In this document: positions 16,773-28,053 of the stretch, one piece after another
How the letters are laid out: every line of letters starts with the position of its first letter
Position numbering within the stretch: position 1 is the first letter of the stretch
Assembly: GCA_019118275.1 (NCBI GenBank)
Contig: DWZH01000069.1
Span: 1 to 64,000, forward strand
DNA length: 64,000 nucleotides
Reading direction: 5' to 3'
Origin: Candidatus Brachybacterium merdavium
Lineage (GTDB): Bacteria > Actinomycetota > Actinomycetes > Actinomycetales > Dermabacteraceae
Position numbers and translations under genes: made by a program
The notes under the pieces: model-generated
What the model saw: only the letters and a program-made list of their open reading frames with translations
What the model was told of the DNA's origin: nothing
Database searches by the model: none

Positions 16773-16934
16773 CACCAGTGCCCGGCGGCGCCGGTACCGG
16801 AATCAGCGCCCGACGGCGGCCCGGGATCAGCGCCCGACGGCGGCGCCGGTGCCGGAATCAGCGCCCGACGGCGACCCGGAATCAGCGCCCGGCGACGGCC
16901 CCGGTACCGGAACCAGCGCCCGGCGGCGGCCCCG
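16773..16934. repeat. Degenerate 24/31-bp tandem repeat between convergent genes
   Basis: About six units beginning with AATCAGCGCCCGACGGCG (variants GATCAGCG, AACCAGCG), alternating near 24 and 31 bases because some units carry an extra CCGGTRCCGG. It fills almost the whole gap between the hydrolase and acyltransferase stops. No gene is seen in it. Confidence 0.75.
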
Positions 16935-16956
16935 CCATCCCGGCTGTCGGCGAGAT

Positions 16957-18999
16957 TCAGCCGAGCTGCTCACCGAGCTCCTCCCACAGCGGCGGGGCCA
17001 TCTGCTCGCTGAACCGGGCGGTGAGGTGGTGCCCGTCGCGGTAGACCAGCGTGTTGCCGATGATCGTGGGACAGGTCTGGTCATTGCACAGGTACGAGGT
17101 CATGTCCACGTACTGCGCACCCCCGCTGTCCGCAGCGGCCTGCTCGGCCTCGATCAGCTCCGGGGACAGGGCGTCCGCCGCGGTCTCCGAGCACTCGCCG
17201 GCATCGTCCAGCTCCTCGGACAGGCACACCGACGGCGACTCGCCCTGATCGGGGACGTCGGCGAGCACCGCCACCTCGGGTCCATCGATGCTGGCGATGG
17301 TCGACTCCATCCCCTGCCGCCACCGCGCGGGGAAGTCGTCATTGCCTCCCTCCAGCTCGAGCTCGCCCCCGGCGTAGTTGGCCATGACCACCAGCTCGGG
17401 CTGCTCCTCGTCGATGCGCTCCAGCACGCCCTGGCGCCACTGATCGCATTCGGCGTACTCCACACCGTCCAGAAGCAGCGGCAGATCCGCGGAGTAGCAC
17501 GAGCTCTTGGTGTTGGTGTCCAGCCGGATCTTCCCTTCCTCGGCGAGCTTCGCCAGCGCCGGATACCAGGAGGCGGCGTGGGAGTCGCCGAACAAAAACA
17601 CCAGGGGCGCCTCCGGGTTGTCGCCGATCTGACAGCCGCTGGAGTCGGTGCTCCCCTGGTCGCGGTGGCAGTCGTTGGAGTAGATGACGGGGTTGTCGGA
17701 CTCCGCGTCCTCGAGCGAGGGCGTGAGGTTGGCCGGCACGAAGTCGGTGCCGGCCGGGTCCGCGGTCAGCTCCTCCTGCGATGCCGTCTGCTCGCTGGCG
17801 GTCTCGGCCTGGGAGGTGGCCAGGTGGGTGCCGCCGGCGGTCGCGATCAGAGCCATCGAGGCGGTGAGTGCGACCGCCCCGGTCAGCAGCGGCCGACGGT
17901 TCCTCAGCCCGGGCCAGGCGATCACCGGGCGCTCGACGAAGCGGTACAGCAGCCACGCCAGCGGGATCGCCACCGCCCCCAGCAGCAGCCGCACCGCTTG
18001 GGAGAGCGTGACATCGTCCCCGGCGGCGACCTGCGGGATCACCTGCAGCGGCCAGTGCACCAGGTACAGCGAATAGGAGATCGCGCCGATCACCTGGAAG
18101 GGGGCCAGGCTCAGCAGGCGGTTGGCGTGCAGGCCCCCGGGCGCACCCCCGCCGACGATCATCAGCGCCGTGGCGATCACCGGGAGCGCGGCGGTGTAGC
18201 TGGGGAACGGGGTGGACTCGTCGTACAGCACGCCGACCGCGATCAGGGCCGCCAGGCCCACCCAGGCCAGCAGGCCGACACCCGGTCGCTGCAGCCAGCG
18301 CGCCCCCGTGCGCATCAGGAACGCGACCAGCGCCCCCGCGCCGAGCTCCCAGGCCCGGGTCGGCAGGGAGAAGAACGTCCAGGGCTGCGAGATCTCCATC
18401 CAGACCACGCAGGCGATGAAGGAGGCCAGGGTGAGCACCGCGACCGCGTACAGCAGGCGGCGCTCACTGCGCCGGACCAGCCAGAAGCCGAGCGTGAGCA
18501 GCGCGGGCCAGAACAGGTAGAACTGCTCCTCGATGCCCAGGGACCAGTAGTGCTGGAACACCGAGGGGCTGGTCTCGGCCAGGTACTCCGTGCCCTCCAC
18601 CGCGAACAGGAGGTTGGGCACGTACAGCGCGGTCGCCACCGCCCCCTCGAACACCTGGGTCATCAGCAGCGGCGGCATCCACAGCCATGCCGCCACCACG
18701 GTGAGGCCGGCGACCAGCAGGGAGGCCGGCAGGATCCGCCGTGCACGCTTGGCGTAGAAGCTGGCGAAGGGGATCCGGCCGTGGGTCTGGAGGGATTCCA
18801 GCAGGTGGGTGGTGATCAGGAAGCCGGAGATCACGAAGAAGACATCGACGCCGACGAACCCGCCCGAGAGGGTCTGCACCCCGGCGTGGTAGAGCACCAC
18901 GAGCATTACGGCGATCGCCCGCAACCCCTGGACATCCGGGCGGAAGCTGGACTTCTTCCCGGCGCGGGGAGCCTGCTGGGCTTCGGCGACAGCGGTCAC
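16957..18999 (-). CDS. Acyltransferase-3 family protein with C-terminal SGNH domain (OafA-like)
   Basis: Membrane O-acyltransferase of 680 residues. Residues about 20-390 form the acyltransferase-3 domain (RPDVQGLRAIAVMLVVLYHA, GGFVGVDVFFVISGFLI, RRILPASL, QHYWSLGIEEQFYLFWP). After a linker, an extracellular SGNH domain follows (about 440-680) with GDSHAASW as the serine block and HHLTARF near the end as the catalytic His region. Such proteins O-acetylate surface polysaccharide or peptidoglycan. The GTG start at 18999 has AGAGGGAG upstream. TACAAT at 19034-19039 (minus strand) is a possible -10. A GT4 glycosyltransferase lies two genes upstream, in line with envelope glycan work. Confidence 0.92.
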   Translation of the reverse strand: MTAVAEAQQAPRAGKKSSFRPDVQGLRAIAVMLVVLYHAGVQTLSGGFVGVDVFFVISGFLITTHLLESLQTHGRIPFASFYAKRARRILPASLLVAGLTVVAAWLWMPPLLMTQVFEGAVATALYVPNLLFAVEGTEYLAETSPSVFQHYWSLGIEEQFYLFWPALLTLGFWLVRRSERRLLYAVAVLTLASFIACVVWMEISQPWTFFSLPTRAWELGAGALVAFLMRTGARWLQRPGVGLLAWVGLAALIAVGVLYDESTPFPSYTAALPVIATALMIVGGGAPGGLHANRLLSLAPFQVIGAISYSLYLVHWPLQVIPQVAAGDDVTLSQAVRLLLGAVAIPLAWLLYRFVERPVIAWPGLRNRRPLLTGAVALTASMALIATAGGTHLATSQAETASEQTASQEELTADPAGTDFVPANLTPSLEDAESDNPVIYSNDCHRDQGSTDSSGCQIGDNPEAPLVFLFGDSHAASWYPALAKLAEEGKIRLDTNTKSSCYSADLPLLLDGVEYAECDQWRQGVLERIDEEQPELVVMANYAGGELELEGGNDDFPARWRQGMESTIASIDGPEVAVLADVPDQGESPSVCLSEELDDAGECSETAADALSPELIEAEQAAADSGGAQYVDMTSYLCNDQTCPTIIGNTLVYRDGHHLTARFSEQMAPPLWEELGEQLG

Positions 19000-19058
19000 G
19001 CTTCTCCCTCTGATCGTGACGACAGATCACGGAATTGTAACGGGTGCGCCGCGCTGGT

Positions 19059-19099
19059 CGGGAATCGTCGGCCACCGCGCTGCGGGAATCGTCGGCCAC
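19059..19099. repeat. 17-bp direct repeat upstream of the acyltransferase
   Basis: CGGGAATCGTCGGCCAC occurs at 19059-19075 and 19083-19099, 24 bases apart, within the promoter region of the acyltransferase and just downstream of the HelD stop. It could be a regulator site or a chance duplication. Confidence 0.5.
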
Positions 19100-19150
19100 A
19101 TGGACCACGGCCGTGGGTCGCAGCGATCACCCGCACCTGCGCAGCGCCCC

Positions 19151-21475
19151 TCATCCCAGCCGGCGCCGCTCCCAGGCGGGTCCGAGATCACGCTCGATGC
19201 TCCCCCGCTGCGCGACTGCGAGGGTGCCGGTGGCGCGGGTGAGAGCCACGTAGAGCGTCGCGACCCCGTGCTCGGCCTCGATCCGGTCAGGGTCGTGGAC
19301 CAGCACGTGGTCGAACTCGAGGCCCTTCGCGGCCATCGGTGGCAGCACCACCAGGTCCTCGCGCAGATCGTCGTCGGAGGCGGAGGTACCGCTCGCCGTG
19401 AGCGCGGCCAGCACCGATTCGGGGCGCGGGCTGATGATCGCGCGCTGGCCGGCCCGGTCGGATCGCGCCCAATCCGTGATCTGCTCGCTCTCGTCGAGGT
19501 CCCCGTCGGCCAGCACCGGCTGCGTCCCCGAGCGGCGGACGGCGTCGATCGCGCGCGCATCCGGGCGCAGCTGACGCAGCAGCGGCTCGACCGCCTCGAC
19601 CAGCTCCCGCGGAGAGCGGTAGCAGATCGTCAGCTCCTCCTGGCGGGGCGCGGTGCGCAGCGCCGTGAGCCGATCGACCCAGGTGGTGGTGGACAGCGGC
19701 GCGGAGGTCTGGGCGATGTCCCCGACCACGGTCATCGAGCGGGTCGGGCAGCGGCGGGCCAGCATGCGCCACTGCATCGGCGTGAGCTCCTGGGCCTCGT
19801 CGACGATCACATGGCCGTAGACCCAGCTGCGGTCGGCGAGCGCGCGAGTAGCGAGATCGCGGGTGTCGACCTCCGCGTTCTGCGCGGCCAGGTCCTGCGC
19901 GGAGACCCGTCCCGTCAGACCCGGGGTCGAGGCGATCACACGCTGGGCGTGAGCGAGCTGACGCTCATGCACGCGCTCGGCCGCCGCGCGCTGGTCGGAG
20001 TCGTCCTGGCCCAGCAGCTCGGCCGCCTCGTCCAGCAGGGCCACATGCGCATCGGTCCACCCGCCCTCGGCGCTGCGTGCGAGCAGCTCACGGTCCGCTG
20101 CGTCCAGGTGCGGGGCGTCCTTCTCGAGGCCGCCGTCCAGCAGACCGGTCACGGCTTGCTCCGCGGTCAGGTGCGGCCACAGGGCATCGAGCTCGCGGCC
20201 GACGTCCGGATCGGCTGCGAGCTCAGCGCGCAGCTGGCGCCGGGTGAGGTCTTCTTCGGCACCCGGGTCCTGCCCCTCCTGCGTCGGCATCAGGGAGTCG
20301 GAGTTGCGTTCGAGCGCGGCATCGACCCGGCGCACCTCGTCCTCGAAACCTTCCTCGACGTCTCGCAGCATCTGCGCATCCAGGCCCATCACGAGGTCTG
20401 TGAGCTCATCCAGCATCTGCTCGACGAAGATCTCGCGGGCCAGGTTGTGGTGACGGTCCAGCTTCTGGGCCCGGTCCGTGCAGAGCGCGATGGTCTCGCG
20501 GTCGATCATCACCTCGTCGCCGTCCCAGGTCACCACGTGGCCCTGCGGGCCGCTCGCGCCCTGCAGACCGGTGAGATGGGCGGAGAGCGCCTCGGCCATG
20601 CGCTCATCGCCCAGCAGACGCGCGACCTCGGGCGAGGCCGCGCCCGGCGGGTCCTGCCCGGGCAGCAGAGTCTCGATGGTGCTGGTGACGACGTTGGTCT
20701 CCCCCAGCGCCGGCAGCACATCCCCGATGTAGTCCAGGAACCTGGCGTTGGGGCCGATGATCAGCACTCCGCGGCGCAACACCTCGGGGTAGCGGTACAG
20801 CAGGTAGGCGGCTCGGTGCAGAGCCACCACCGTCTTGCCGGTGCCGGGCGCCCCTTGCACCACGAGCACCCCGCTCTTGGGGGCGCGCACAATCGCGTCC
20901 TGCTCGGCCTGCAGGGTCGCGACCGCCTCGTGCATGCGGCCGTCGCGGGAGGTGGTCAGCGCCCGCAGCAGGGCACCCTCGCCGACCACGTCGGAGGCGA
21001 GGCCGTCGGCATCCGGACCATCGCTGCCTGCGGAACCGCCGTCGCCCGGGTCGAAGACGTCGTCGTCGACCCGGACCACGCGCCGCTCCTCGAGCGTGAT
21101 GTGCCGGCGGCGGGTGAGACCCCGCGGCTCGTGCGCGGTCGCGGCGTAGAAGGGCTCGGCGGCCGGGGCGCGCCAGTCGATGATCAGCCGCTCGTCACCA
21201 TCACGCAGACCGGCCGGCCCGATGTGCAGACGCCGCCCGTCGGCGCGGTCGAGGCGCCCGAAGCACAGCTTCGGCTCGGCATGCATCAGGGCGCTGCGGC
21301 GGGCGCTCAGCCGGCGCACCTCGGCATCTCGTTCGGTCAGCGCGGTCGCGTCGTCGGCGCCCCGGGCGAGCGTTGCTTCCTCCTGTCCCTGCAGACGGTC
21401 CAGCTCGGCCTCGAGGACCGAGTAGGCGTGGTCGATGTGGTGCTGCTCTGCCGCGATCTGGTCGCTGACGGGCAA
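19151..21475 (-). CDS. helD: HelD-like RNA-polymerase-recycling ATPase (UvrD/Rep superfamily)
   Basis: SF1 helicase-like ATPase of 774 residues; HelD proteins pull stalled or rifamycin-bound RNA polymerase off DNA. Residues 6-65 form the N-terminal coiled coil that enters the secondary channel. Walker A is GAPGTGKT at 208-215 with the family stretch VVALHRAAYLLYRYP. Later motifs are VIDEAQELTPMQW (Walker B), GDIAQTSAP and CYRSPREL, and VALTRATGTL near the end. The TTG start at 21475 is chosen because GGAACGGAG precedes it; the frame stays open far upstream but that part is antisense-like. A strong promoter match lies at 21544-21572. Confidence 0.9.
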   Translation of the reverse strand: MPVSDQIAAEQHHIDHAYSVLEAELDRLQGQEEATLARGADDATALTERDAEVRRLSARRSALMHAEPKLCFGRLDRADGRRLHIGPAGLRDGDERLIIDWRAPAAEPFYAATAHEPRGLTRRRHITLEERRVVRVDDDVFDPGDGGSAGSDGPDADGLASDVVGEGALLRALTTSRDGRMHEAVATLQAEQDAIVRAPKSGVLVVQGAPGTGKTVVALHRAAYLLYRYPEVLRRGVLIIGPNARFLDYIGDVLPALGETNVVTSTIETLLPGQDPPGAASPEVARLLGDERMAEALSAHLTGLQGASGPQGHVVTWDGDEVMIDRETIALCTDRAQKLDRHHNLAREIFVEQMLDELTDLVMGLDAQMLRDVEEGFEDEVRRVDAALERNSDSLMPTQEGQDPGAEEDLTRRQLRAELAADPDVGRELDALWPHLTAEQAVTGLLDGGLEKDAPHLDAADRELLARSAEGGWTDAHVALLDEAAELLGQDDSDQRAAAERVHERQLAHAQRVIASTPGLTGRVSAQDLAAQNAEVDTRDLATRALADRSWVYGHVIVDEAQELTPMQWRMLARRCPTRSMTVVGDIAQTSAPLSTTTWVDRLTALRTAPRQEELTICYRSPRELVEAVEPLLRQLRPDARAIDAVRRSGTQPVLADGDLDESEQITDWARSDRAGQRAIISPRPESVLAALTASGTSASDDDLREDLVVLPPMAAKGLEFDHVLVHDPDRIEAEHGVATLYVALTRATGTLAVAQRGSIERDLGPAWERRRLG

Positions 21476-21543
21476 AGGCCGGCTCCGTTCCTGCGCGCGA
21501 AAGCACGCCGACGTCGGTCGGGGGTTCGGTTGGGGGAAGGCGG

Positions 21544-21572
21544 ATCCTACGCCGGGGTCGAGCCTCGCGCAA
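21544..21572 (-). promoter_or_regulatory. Sigma-70-type promoter of helD
   Basis: Read on the minus strand, TTGCGC (21572-21567), a 17-base spacer and TAGGAT (21549-21544). Good matches to both boxes at ideal spacing, about 70 bases before the TTG start of helD. Confidence 0.65.
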
Positions 21573-21621
21573 GGGTCATGTGCTCTGGCCTGGGTCCTCT
21601 GCGATGGCCCAGGACTATCCA

Positions 21622-21678
21622 CTGGCGTCATGCGCGCACGTTTTGCGATATGTCCATTACGTGCGCACATGGCGCCAG
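21622..21678. repeat. Long hairpin between the glycosyltransferase and helD
   Basis: Two 20-base arms (21622-21641 and 21659-21678) pair with two mismatches around a 17-base loop. It begins 49 bases past the glycosyltransferase stop and 50 bases upstream of the helD -35 box. There is no T tract on either strand. It may be a terminator, a regulator site or part of helD control. Confidence 0.7.
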
Positions 21679-21726
21679 AGGATTCGAGTTCGGGATCCGT
21701 GCACGGAAACGCTGGAGCCCTCCCCG

Positions 21727-23013
21727 TCAGCGCCCGGTGACCTCTTCCAGGATCTCCAGATAGCGGCGCGCGAGCAGCTCGTCGTCGGCGTTGTCGGCCA
21801 CCCACCGGCGGCCCGAGCCGTTGATCGCGGTCTGCGTGCGGTCCGCAGCCAGGCGCCGCCACAGCTGGACCAGGGCGTCCTCGTCCTCCGGGCGCAGCAC
21901 GTCGCCCGCGCCGGCCTCGCGGACCACGTCGGCCGCCTCCCCCTCGAGCAGGGCGGTGATGTGGCGGCCGGTGGCGAGGATCTCGTAGAGCTTGGAGGGG
22001 ACGGTCCAGGCGAACGGCGCCCAGTTCCGCAGGGAGACGATCACCGTGTCCGCCCAGGCGTACTGCGCGCCCACCTCGCGGTGCGGGATGCGGGGCAGCA
22101 CTTCTACCGGGGCGCTGAGCTCCTCGGTGAGCGCGGCGAGCGCGGTGGCCTGCACGCCGTGGCCGAGCAGCCGCACCCGCAGGGCCGTGCCCTCCTGGTG
22201 CAGTCGGGCCGCGGCGCGCACCACGATCTCCAGGCCCTGGGACCGGCCCATATTGCCCAGGTACAGGCAGCGCAGCTCGGACCGCTCGCCGGGTACGCGC
22301 TCGTGCTGGGCACGCACCGCGTTCAGATCGGTGCCGTTGCGCACCACCTCCACGCGGTCGATGCCGCGCTCGACGAGGACGTCGGCGAAACGGTCTGTGG
22401 TGGTCACCACCGCCTGGGCGCCGCGCTGCCAGCCAGTGACGTTCTGATGGACCTGCCCCTTGGCGAGCACCACGGCCCATCTGCTGGCTCGGCGCAGCAG
22501 GCCCGGGTGCGGGGCGTGGGCGACCTCGGCGGGGATCGCCCCGGCCGGGCCGACATGGGTGACCAGGTCCGGCCAGGCATCGCGCATCTCCACCACCAGG
22601 GGGATCTGCCAGCGTGCGGCCAGGACTCGTCCCACCATCAGGGTGGGGATGGCGGGGGCGGTGGCGATCACGACGTCGGGCCGGTGCTCGGGGCGGGCGA
22701 AGCGCGCCAGCAACCGGCGCAGCGCGTCCCCGGCGGCGATCAGATGGTCGGCGGTGCGGGAGAAGATGTCGGTCCGGTGGGGAAGGTAGGCGGTGCGCAG
22801 CACCGTCTCCCCGTGGGCGCCACGCTCGATGTCGCCGACGTGGTGGGTGCGGCGCTGGGCGGGAGTGGGGCGTCCGCCCGGGTAGTGCGGCACCGGGGCG
22901 GCGACGGTGACCTGGTTCCCGGAGGCGATGAATCGCTGCACCAGCGCCGACCAGCGGCGCTGCGGGGCCCCGAACTCGGGCGCGTAGTAGTGGGTCAGCA
23001 GCAGGATCCTCAT
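21727..23013 (-). CDS. Glycosyltransferase family 4
   Basis: Cytoplasmic retaining glycosyltransferase of 428 residues that would add a sugar from a nucleotide donor to a lipid-linked or envelope glycan. The start ATG 23013 follows GAGGAGG. The acceptor half begins MRILLLTHYYAPEFGAPQRR, a WbuB-like opening; the donor half has CLYLGNMGRSQGLEIVVRAA (about 238) and the EX7E-like stretch in VPSKLYEILATGRHITALLE (about 350). Transcribed with the PRC-barrel gene just upstream (40-base gap). The 41 bases past 23013 repeat the sequence of the upstream gene's end, a small local duplication. Confidence 0.9.
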   Translation of the reverse strand: MRILLLTHYYAPEFGAPQRRWSALVQRFIASGNQVTVAAPVPHYPGGRPTPAQRRTHHVGDIERGAHGETVLRTAYLPHRTDIFSRTADHLIAAGDALRRLLARFARPEHRPDVVIATAPAIPTLMVGRVLAARWQIPLVVEMRDAWPDLVTHVGPAGAIPAEVAHAPHPGLLRRASRWAVVLAKGQVHQNVTGWQRGAQAVVTTTDRFADVLVERGIDRVEVVRNGTDLNAVRAQHERVPGERSELRCLYLGNMGRSQGLEIVVRAAARLHQEGTALRVRLLGHGVQATALAALTEELSAPVEVLPRIPHREVGAQYAWADTVIVSLRNWAPFAWTVPSKLYEILATGRHITALLEGEAADVVREAGAGDVLRPEDEDALVQLWRRLAADRTQTAINGSGRRWVADNADDELLARRYLEILEEVTGR

Positions 23014-23053
23014 CCGGCGGCCGCCTCCTCGCGGTGGGCCAGCTGCAGGACTC

Positions 23054-23623
23054 TCATCCGGTGGCCGCCTCCTCGATGCCCAGTTCGCGGGCGGCGAGGC
23101 GGAGCTGCTCGGGCGTGGCGTGGTCGGTGTCGGGGGCACTGATCCCGGCGCGCACGGTCATCGAGTCCACCCTCAGATGCACGGCGGTGTCCTGCCTCTG
23201 GGGCGCATCGCCCGGCGTGGTCAGAGCATCAGCGGCCCGAGCTTCGGTGGTCGGAGCAGCAGCGGCGCGTGGTCCGCGGTCGACCCGGCCCCCCTCGGGG
23301 GAGCCCCCATCAACCCGGCCCCCCTTGGCGGGGCCCCCGTCAGCCCGGCCCCCGTCGGCTGGAGCCCAATCCGCTGGGCCCCCGTCGGCCTGCGCCCCGT
23401 CGGCCCCATCCGTCGCGATGCAGGGCCCGTCGACCCCCTCGGTGTCCAGATCCGCGATCGCGGCAGCGGGGATCAGCACGGTACGGGGCGACAGCTGCCC
23501 GGGCTTCACGGTGATCGCGGCGAACTCGCCGGAACGGTCGTGGAGGTAGATGTCGCGCACGCGACCGACCAGCTGCCCATCGCTGCCGCGCACCACTGCT
23601 CCTGGCAGCACCCTGGTCCTCAT
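23054..23623 (-). CDS. PRC-barrel domain protein with low-complexity insert
   Basis: Protein of 189 residues with a PRC-barrel-like N-terminus (residues 1-55: RTRVLPGAVVRGSDGQLVGR, VRDIYLHDRSGEFAAITV). The middle (about 70-115) is a short repeat of ADGGPA/GGRVDGG units encoded by a degenerate tandem repeat at about 23270-23400. The C-terminus has a small segment (ATPEQLRLAARELGIEE) that looks like a helix pair. Start ATG 23623 follows GGGAGGAGAAG. Function is unknown; PRC barrels often bind partners in RNA processing or photosynthetic complexes. No catalytic residues seen. Confidence 0.75.
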   Translation of the reverse strand: MRTRVLPGAVVRGSDGQLVGRVRDIYLHDRSGEFAAITVKPGQLSPRTVLIPAAAIADLDTEGVDGPCIATDGADGAQADGGPADWAPADGGRADGGPAKGGRVDGGSPEGGRVDRGPRAAAAPTTEARAADALTTPGDAPQRQDTAVHLRVDSMTVRAGISAPDTDHATPEQLRLAARELGIEEAATG

Positions 23624-23676
23624 GCTTCTCCTCCCGGGCGGCATGGCATCACACTATGCCCCCGGCTCTGATGGCG

Positions 23677-24876
23677 TCAGCCGACGATGTAATGGCGGAC
23701 GAAGGCGTGCACGTCGGCGACCGGCTCGGCCTTCTCCACCCGCTGCAGGGCACGCACCGACCGCTCCCGCACCGCCAGGGACAGCAGCAGCGAGAAGGTG
23801 GATCGGGCCACGAAGGTGGGGTCGGCGCCGTCGGCGAGCTGCCCGCGTGTGTCGAAGGCCTGCAGCACCTCCTCCAGCACGTGCTCGTGCACCAGCCGCA
23901 GCCGCGCGATGCGGTACCGGCCGGGATGCTTGGGGTTGACGACCTCGGCGGAGAGCGTGGCCAGCAGGCCCATCAGGTGGTTCTTCGGGTTCCAGGGGCC
24001 GCCCAGGGCCGCATCCAGCGAGGCTTCCGAGATGCCGATCTGCTCGATCGAGTCCAGCAGCCCCTGCGCGTGATCCTCCATCCGGTCGATCACCGCGCTC
24101 AGCAGCGCATCCTTCGACGCGAAGTGGTGCAGCATCCCCGGATGCGAGATCCCCACCTCGCGGGAGATGTCGCGCAGGCTCGAGCCGTGGTAACCGCGCT
24201 CGGCGAACAGTCGCGCGGCCCCGTCCAGGATCGCCTCGCTCCGCGTCTGCGCCGCCGGGGCGGGCGTGCGGAGAGGCTCGGGCGGGCTGGCCGGGATGGC
24301 GGGCTCATCGGCCGATGGTCGCCTCGCCGGTAGGCCCGGGCCTTCCGGCCTTCCCGGGCGCACCGGGGCGGCCGGGTCGGACCGGCCGGGCGCGGGGGCG
24401 GCCGGATCCGTCGGGGCTGGATCCCCGCCGGCCGGATCGGTCTGGCTGCCATCCGGGGCCTGCTCGACGGTGCCGACCTCGTGCGTCCGGACCGGGCCGG
24501 CGGGCATATCGATCGAGTCCAGTGTCCGCAGCACACGCGCGAGCGGGTCATTCGGCGCCGAAGCCGTCTGGTTCTCGAAGGACTCCTCGCCCGCCCGATC
24601 GGAGAGCGTCACCGCGGGAGAGACCGGCCCGGGACTCTTGGTGCTCATGCCCGGGGCCTGCGCGGACGGACTGATGCCATGCGCAGACGATCCGGCATCC
24701 GACGCACGGGGGTCGGCATCCGCCGCTCGGGGCCTGGGGTCCGCCGCGCGGGATCCGGCATCCGACGTGGAAGAGCCCGCTCCCCCGTCGGACTCGCCGT
24801 CGGCCGAAGACGCCGTGTCGTCGGATCGAGATGCAGCGTCCGCGGCCCGAGGACCGGACTTCCCGTCGGTACTCAC
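23677..24876 (-). CDS. TetR-family regulator with a 200-residue disordered N-terminus
   Basis: Protein of 399 residues. Residues 210-260 carry the TetR HTH (TRSEAILDGAARLFAERGYH, LRDISREVGISHPGMLHHFA), followed by a helical ligand domain to the end. The first 205 residues are rich in Ala, Ser, Asp and Pro with repeats such as ASDAGSRAADPRPRAADADP, unlike any normal TetR. The GTG start at 24876 is supported by GGAGG inside the end of asd, two bases after its stop, so the extension appears to be translated. An ATG at residue 76 is an alternative. It is third in the lysC-asd operon, which is unusual for this family. Ligand unknown. Confidence 0.82.
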   Translation of the reverse strand: MSTDGKSGPRAADAASRSDDTASSADGESDGGAGSSTSDAGSRAADPRPRAADADPRASDAGSSAHGISPSAQAPGMSTKSPGPVSPAVTLSDRAGEESFENQTASAPNDPLARVLRTLDSIDMPAGPVRTHEVGTVEQAPDGSQTDPAGGDPAPTDPAAPAPGRSDPAAPVRPGRPEGPGLPARRPSADEPAIPASPPEPLRTPAPAAQTRSEAILDGAARLFAERGYHGSSLRDISREVGISHPGMLHHFASKDALLSAVIDRMEDHAQGLLDSIEQIGISEASLDAALGGPWNPKNHLMGLLATLSAEVVNPKHPGRYRIARLRLVHEHVLEEVLQAFDTRGQLADGADPTFVARSTFSLLLSLAVRERSVRALQRVEKAEPVADVHAFVRHYIVG

Positions 24877-24878
24877 CG

Positions 24879-27430
<2,552 letters not shown>

Positions 27431-27696
27431 CGGACGGGCTCCTTCATAGTTGCTGTCACAGACACAGTGGCCCAGTCTACGAGGGATCGGTACGGCAGGT
27501 CACAGCGCTCCGGCGGGGGTCGCGGCGCGGTCAGGCAAGGTGAGAGCGGGGTTTCGCCACCCACGCGGCGCACCGGGCCGATCGGGGTGACCGTGACCAG
27601 CTTCACGGCCCCTGCCTCGCAAGCCCGTCACCGGCCGGGGCACCCGCGAGCATCGGGGGCTGAGGCCTCCCACGAGCAGCGGGGCCCTCCCACGGG

Positions 27697-27759
27697 CATC
27701 GAGCTCTGCGATGTCGTTGGCACCGGGGCTCTATATCCACAACATCGCAGAGCTCGATG
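27697..27759. repeat. Palindromic repeat family, copy A
   Basis: CATCGAGCTCTGCGATGT pairs with its near-exact inverse before 27759; the core from GAGCTC to GAGCTC is 55 bases (27701-27755). The outer arm matches the other six copies in the window, while the loop differs. Single copy, 300 bases upstream of the DUF559-type gene. Confidence 0.85.
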
Positions 27760-27830
27760 ATGGAAACGAGCCCTGGCGCCCCGCCAGCACCGCCACCGCT
27801 CCTCCGCCACCGCTCGAGGCACCGCAGAAT

Positions 27831-27968
27831 GGGCGTCGGTCTGCCACCGGTCGAGGGTCGTCGGTCTGCCACCGCTCGAGGGTCGTCGGTCTGCCCCCGA
27901 TGGAGGGTCGTCGGACTGCCCCCGCAGGAGGGTCGTCCGACTGCCGCCGCTGGAGGGTGTCGGTCTGG
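27831..27968. repeat. 25-bp tandem repeat, about 5.5 units
   Basis: Units of the form GGGTCGTCGGTCTGCCACCG plus five bases, drifting by a few substitutions per unit. No spacers. Lies 86 bases before the DUF559-type gene start. Confidence 0.8.
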
Positions 27969-28053
27969 GGAGGAAAGGGGTCCCGCGAGGCTCTGGCCTG
28001 GAGACTGTGGATGAGAACGGCACAGCTCGCTCGCGGGTGGACAAAGTGGGCCC

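Larger units (their letters stand above)
27431..28053. other. Intergenic region between lysC and the DUF559-type gene
   Basis: This 623-base divergent gap holds one copy of the palindromic repeat (27697-27759) and a 25-base tandem repeat (27831-27968). Open frames across it only translate the repeats and are not taken as genes. Confidence 0.6.

Noticed and set aside
16849-19242. A 797-codon open frame on the plus strand opposite the acyltransferase
   Set aside because: It is antisense to a gene with clear domains, its composition is a mirror of that gene, and no motif or ribosome site supports it. Similar long antisense frames occur opposite most genes here because of the high GC.
21572-21726. 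Rifamycin-associated element upstream of helD
   Set aside because: The known 19-base inverted repeat of that element is not present; only the unrelated long hairpin is.
21476-22480. A 335-codon upstream extension of the helD frame
   Set aside because: It overlaps the glycosyltransferase in another frame, lies beyond the helD promoter, and is Arg/Gly-rich without motifs. HelD length fits a start at 21475.
27831-27968. Possible CRISPR array
   Set aside because: Units follow each other without unique spacers and are only 25 bases long. The same holds for 39053-39232 and 34801-34909.
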